Translations under genes and position numbers: made by a program
Notes under the pieces: model-generated
What the model saw: only the letters and a program-made list of their open reading frames with translations
What the model was told of the DNA's origin: nothing
Databases searched by the model: none
Shown here: one piece after another, positions 60,434 to 64,000 of the stretch
Layout: every line of letters starts with the position of its first letter
Position numbering within the stretch: position 1 is the stretch's first letter
Origin: BOG-908 sp965198915
GTDB taxonomy: Bacteria > Pseudomonadota > Alphaproteobacteria > Acetobacterales > Acetobacteraceae
Direction: 5' to 3'
Length of the DNA stretch: 64,000 nt
Assembly: GCA_965198915.1 (NCBI GenBank)
Contig: CBDAQC010000001.1
Span: 372,001-436,000 of the forward strand

Positions 60434-61939
60434 TCAGTGCACACCTACAATCGCCAGCGGATCATCCCCGCGCAGATCCCGCACGCCGGCGTCGTCACGA
60501 TGCCACCAGCCGCCACCCAACGCCTGGAACAGCGCTGTCGTGTCCGCCAGTCGTGCGGCACGTGCCTGGATCAGCGTCAGTTCCGCCTGCAACGCTGCCT
60601 GTTGCGCATTCAATATTCCCAAATATGCCACCTGACCCAACGATACCTGCAGACGCACGATCCGAAGCGTCTCGGCCGCCGCCTGTTCCGCACGGGTCGC
60701 GGCCGCCAGCGTGTCGGCATCCGCCTGCAGCGCCGCCAGCGTGTCCGCCACGTTCTGGAAAGCCGTCAGCGTCGTGTTCTTGTAGTCAGCCTCGGCTTGT
60801 GCCAGCGCCGCGCGCGCCGCACGCGCCTTGTGCAGCAGCATGCCGCCATCGAACAGCGGCTGCGTCACCGACGCGGCGACGGTCCAGAATCCGTTGCCGC
60901 TCGCAAACAGCTGCCGGAAGAAGTTCGACTGCGAACCGCCCTGTGCCGACAGGGTCAAAGATGGCAGCCTGTTAGCGACCGCCACGCCAACATTCGCGGT
61001 AGCGGCGTGCAGGTTGGCTTCCGACTGCCGCACATCCGGCCGCTGGTTGACAAGTGCCGCCGGAACGCTCACCGGCAACTGCCGCGGCAGCGTTATGTCA
61101 TCTAGCACGAACTGCTCCTGGATCACTTGGTCCGGCGGCACGCCCAACAGCGTGGCCAGCGCGTCGCGCTGCTGGTCGAGCTGGCGGCGCAGCGGCGGCA
61201 GTGTAGCCTCCGCCTGCGCCAGTGCCGTCACCTGCGCCAGCTGGTCCACGCCGGCGATCTGTCCCACCGCAAGCTGCTTCTGCAGCACTGCGAGCAGCTC
61301 GCGTGCCGCGGCAACTATTTGCTCCGTTGCCTTGATCTGCGCACGCAGCGACGCCTCGTTGATCGCGGCGTTCACGATGTTTGAGGTGAGCGTCAGGTAC
61401 GTCGCTTCGAGCTGGAAACGCTGCTGGGCGGTCTGCGCCACCTGGTTTTCCACCTGGCGCCGGTTCAACCCCCAGATGTCCGGCGAGTAGGATACGGCGA
61501 GTTCCGCGGTGATCAGCGTGTAATACGGGTTGCCGTTCAGCTGGTACCCGGACGCTGCCGAGACGCTGCGGGTGGCCGTCTTGTTCCGCGTGGGCTCGAA
61601 GGTGGCGCTCAGGCTGGGGAAGAAGTTGCCTTCCTGAGCATAGAGGTTCTCGCGAGACTGCAGCAGCGCCGCCTGTGCCGATTGCAGCGTGGGGTTAGCG
61701 GCATAGGCGCGTTGTATCAGCGCGTTCAGCTGCCGCGAGTGATACAGCGTCCACCACTGCCCGGGTATGTCCAGCCCACGCACAAAAGTCTGTGCATCGT
61801 CGTGCGCCGCCAGCGGCGCCGGCGTGTAGCCGGACGCCACGGGTGGTGCCGGGCGGCGGTAATCCGGTCCCACGGCGCACCCGCCCAGCTCGCACGTGAC
61901 GAGGGCGCACGCGGTCACCATGCTAAGGGCGTGCCTCAT
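60434..61939 (-). CDS. NodT-type RND outer membrane lipoprotein
   Basis: 501 aa from ATG 61939 (rev), overlapping the pump stop (ATGA). Lipobox CELGGC at the end of a signal peptide (ALSMVTACALVTCELGGC) marks a lipoprotein. TolC-like helices and beta segments: QWWTLYHSRQLNALIQRAYA, PDIWGLNRRQVENQVAQT and RPDVRQSEANLHAATANVGV. Outer membrane channel for the adjacent CzcA-type pump. A longer frame to 62503 overlaps the pump gene and is rejected. Confidence 0.9.
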   Translation of the reverse strand: MRHALSMVTACALVTCELGGCAVGPDYRRPAPPVASGYTPAPLAAHDDAQTFVRGLDIPGQWWTLYHSRQLNALIQRAYAANPTLQSAQAALLQSRENLYAQEGNFFPSLSATFEPTRNKTATRSVSAASGYQLNGNPYYTLITAELAVSYSPDIWGLNRRQVENQVAQTAQQRFQLEATYLTLTSNIVNAAINEASLRAQIKATEQIVAAARELLAVLQKQLAVGQIAGVDQLAQVTALAQAEATLPPLRRQLDQQRDALATLLGVPPDQVIQEQFVLDDITLPRQLPVSVPAALVNQRPDVRQSEANLHAATANVGVAVANRLPSLTLSAQGGSQSNFFRQLFASGNGFWTVAASVTQPLFDGGMLLHKARAARAALAQAEADYKNTTLTAFQNVADTLAALQADADTLAAATRAEQAAAETLRIVRLQVSLGQVAYLGILNAQQAALQAELTLIQARAARLADTTALFQALGGGWWHRDDAGVRDLRGDDPLAIVGVH

Positions 61940-64000
61940 CACTCGCCTGCCTTGACCAAAGCCGGCTCGTCTTCGTGGCTTACTCTGCGTGAGAACATGT
62001 CGAGCAGCACGGGCAGCACCGTCAGGAACAGGAAAGGTGCGAGCGAAATGCCGCCCACGACCACCAGCGCCAGCGGCCGCTGCACCTGGCTGCCGATGCC
62101 GGTGGATACCGCCGCCGGCAGCAGGCCCACCATGGCGACCACGCATGTCATGACCACAGGCCGCATCTGCACCGTGCAGGTGCGCGCCACTGCCGTGAAA
62201 CGGTCGGCCCCGCCTTCGATCTGCTGGTTGTAGTAGGTCACGATGATGATGCCATCCATCGCCGCGATGCCCATCAGTGCAACGAACCCGATGGCTGCGG
62301 ACACGCTGAACGGCGTGCCGGTGATCGACAGCATCAGTATGCCGCCGATCAGCGCCATGGGAATCACGCTGGCGGCCAGCAGCATGTCCGTGATCGAGCC
62401 GAAATTCACGTAGAGCAGCAGGCAGATCAGCACAAAGGCCAGCGGCACGACGACGGAGAGGCGCGCTATCGCCTCCTGAAGATTGCCGAATTCGCCTACC
62501 CATTCCAAATGGTATCCGCCAGGGACGACTACCTGCTGCGCCACTTTCTGCTGGGCTTCCAGGACCGTGGTGCCGAGGTCGCGCCCACGCACCGAGAATT
62601 TGATCGGGATGTAGCGCTCCTGTCCTTCGCGGTAGATGAAGGACGCGCCGGACGCCAGGCGAACCGTGGCCACGTCCACCAGCGGCACCGGGATGGTGCC
62701 GCTGCCGTTGGGGTTTGGCGCGTTAACGACGATGTGGCCGATGGAATTCAGGTCCTGCCGATATTGCGGTGACAGGCGCACGATGATCGGGAAATTCCTG
62801 TCGCTGCCCTCCTCGTACACATTGCCCGCAGCCTGGCCGCCGATTGCCGCCTGGACTGTCGTATTTATGTCACCCGGCGCCAGTCCGTAACGCGCCGCCC
62901 GCACGCGGTCCACGTCGATGCGTACTGTCGGCTGGCCAAGGGAGCGCAGCACCGCCAAATCGGTGATACCGGGGACCTTGCGCATGACATCGGCCATCTT
63001 GTTGGCCGTAGCTTCCAGCACGTTCAGGTCGCCGCCATAGAGTTTTACGGAGTTCTCGCCCTTCACGCCGGAGGCCGCCTCTTCGACGTTGTCCTCGATA
63101 TACTGGGAGAAGTTGAAGTCCACGCCGGGGAAGGCTGCGGTCAGCCGCCTCGTCATCTCGGTGACGAGCTTTTCCTTGTCCATGCCCGCCGGCCACGCGT
63201 CGAACGGCTTCAGCGGCACGAAAAACTCCGCGTTGAAGAAGCCGGTGGCGTCCGTGCCGTCATCCGGCCTTCCGTGCTGGGAGACCACGGTGATCGTCTC
63301 CGGATAACTGCCGATGATCCGCCTGATCGCGTTTACTCGCCCGTCGCCTGCTTCCAGAGACACCGATGTGGGCATGGTGGCGCGTATCCACAGATTGCCT
63401 TCCTCCAGTTTGGGGAGGAATTCCAGGCCCAGCGAGCGCGTGCACAGGGCGCACACCACAATCAGCACCGCCATGCCGCCCAGCGTCAGCAGCCTGTTGG
63501 CAAGGGCTACCCGCATGAGCGGCACGTAGGCCCTGTGCAGCCGTTGTACGAACCAGGTGTCGCGCTCCTCCATCTTCGACGGCAGGAAGATCGCGCTCAG
63601 CGCTGGCGTGACCGTGAAGGTGGCGATCAGTCCGCCGGCGATGGCGTAGGCGTAGGTCTTGGCCATCGGCCCGAAAATGTGGCCTTCAATGCCGCTCAGG
63701 GTGAACAACGGCACGAAAGCCGCGATGATTATGGCGGCCGAGAAGAAAATACCCTGGCTCACTTCGGTCGCCGCACCTGCAATGATCAGCGCCTTGCCGC
63801 GCAGGCCGTGATCGGACCGGTCGCGGTGAATTCGCGAGTTGCGGAATCGTTGTGACGGCGGCTGCGACATTCGGCGTATGATGTTCTCCATCATGATCAC
63901 GGTCGCGTCGACGATCAGGCCGAAATCGATTGCTCCCACGCTGAGCAGATTGGCCGACTCGCCTTTGAGCAGGATCAGCCCAATGGCGAAGGACAGCGCA
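61939..64000 (-). CDS. CzcA/CusA-type heavy-metal RND pump (5' end outside window)
   Basis: Inner-membrane RND transporter; the window holds the last ~687 residues. The frame stays open past the right edge, so the start is not seen. LLSVGAIDFGLIVDATVIMM then ENIIRR is the TM4 proton-relay motif of the CzcA family; LEFLPKLEEGNLWIRATMPT, DRVRAARYGLAPGDINTTVQ and GIAAMDGIIIVTYYNQQIEG follow the family pattern. Metal specificity (Co/Zn/Cd or Cu/Ag) is not readable. The stop overlaps the outer membrane factor gene. Confidence 0.92.
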   Translation of the reverse strand, partial: ALSFAIGLILLKGESANLLSVGAIDFGLIVDATVIMMENIIRRMSQPPSQRFRNSRIHRDRSDHGLRGKALIIAGAATEVSQGIFFSAAIIIAAFVPLFTLSGIEGHIFGPMAKTYAYAIAGGLIATFTVTPALSAIFLPSKMEERDTWFVQRLHRAYVPLMRVALANRLLTLGGMAVLIVVCALCTRSLGLEFLPKLEEGNLWIRATMPTSVSLEAGDGRVNAIRRIIGSYPETITVVSQHGRPDDGTDATGFFNAEFFVPLKPFDAWPAGMDKEKLVTEMTRRLTAAFPGVDFNFSQYIEDNVEEAASGVKGENSVKLYGGDLNVLEATANKMADVMRKVPGITDLAVLRSLGQPTVRIDVDRVRAARYGLAPGDINTTVQAAIGGQAAGNVYEEGSDRNFPIIVRLSPQYRQDLNSIGHIVVNAPNPNGSGTIPVPLVDVATVRLASGASFIYREGQERYIPIKFSVRGRDLGTTVLEAQQKVAQQVVVPGGYHLEWVGEFGNLQEAIARLSVVVPLAFVLICLLLYVNFGSITDMLLAASVIPMALIGGILMLSITGTPFSVSAAIGFVALMGIAAMDGIIIVTYYNQQIEGGADRFTAVARTCTVQMRPVVMTCVVAMVGLLPAAVSTGIGSQVQRPLALVVVGGISLAPFLFLTVLPVLLDMFSRRVSHEDEPALVKAGE

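Overview
The window is high-GC DNA that looks like a Rhodospirillales/Acetobacteraceae-type alphaproteobacterium. That reading rests on a ChpT-like histidine phosphotransferase, a DUF3553 protein, an alphaproteobacterial SRAP gene starting MCNLYS, and a dispersed AT-rich palindromic repeat that I remember from that family. The taxon is inference, not something I could test.

Bases 1 to about 14,540 are an integrated mobile element ending at the 3' end of a tRNA-Glu(CTC) gene (14543-14618, minus strand). It carries a tyrosine integrase cut by the left window edge, an AlpA-like DNA-binding protein, a virion-like protein, a P27-type terminase small subunit, a run of small unknown genes, an HK97-type prohead protease, a D5_N-like protein, a PrimPol/RepA-type primase-helicase followed by an iteron-like array (candidate origin), and a right-hand accessory part with lower GC (HEPN-like proteins, one frameshifted gene, small unknown proteins, a second HTH protein). 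No large terminase, portal, major capsid or tail genes are visible in the window. The best explanation is a phage satellite (PICI-like) rather than a full prophage, although a decayed prophage cannot be excluded because the left end is missing.

From 14.6 kb onward the sequence is chromosomal: galU and a phosphomannomutase/phosphoglucomutase (sugar nucleotide supply); a minus-strand chemotaxis cluster cheA(hybrid)-cheW-cheY-cheB-cheR plus chpT; two MdtB/MdtC-like RND pumps; an aldo/keto reductase; a Cys/Met-type PLP lyase; a winged-helix/TPR regulator; and an FMN reductase.

Bases 37,899-47,328 are a three-gene operon with overlapping start and stop codons: a fully reducing type I polyketide synthase without thioesterase, an alpha-oxoamine synthase, and an SDR reductase. 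The order of chemistry (make an acyl chain, release it by decarboxylative condensation with an amino acid, reduce the ketone) matches sphingoid-base-like pathways and suggests a long-chain amino alcohol product.

The rest holds housekeeping and envelope genes: SRAP, a phosphodiesterase, CutA, an FAH-family hydrolase, a 1,639-residue beta-repeat protein with a 187-residue repeat, a YciE-type ferritin-like protein, a Gfo/Idh oxidoreductase, a catalase-like protein, and a NodT-type outer membrane factor next to a CzcA-type RND pump cut by the right edge. Inverted doublets of a 40-bp AT-rich repeat sit between many of these genes.
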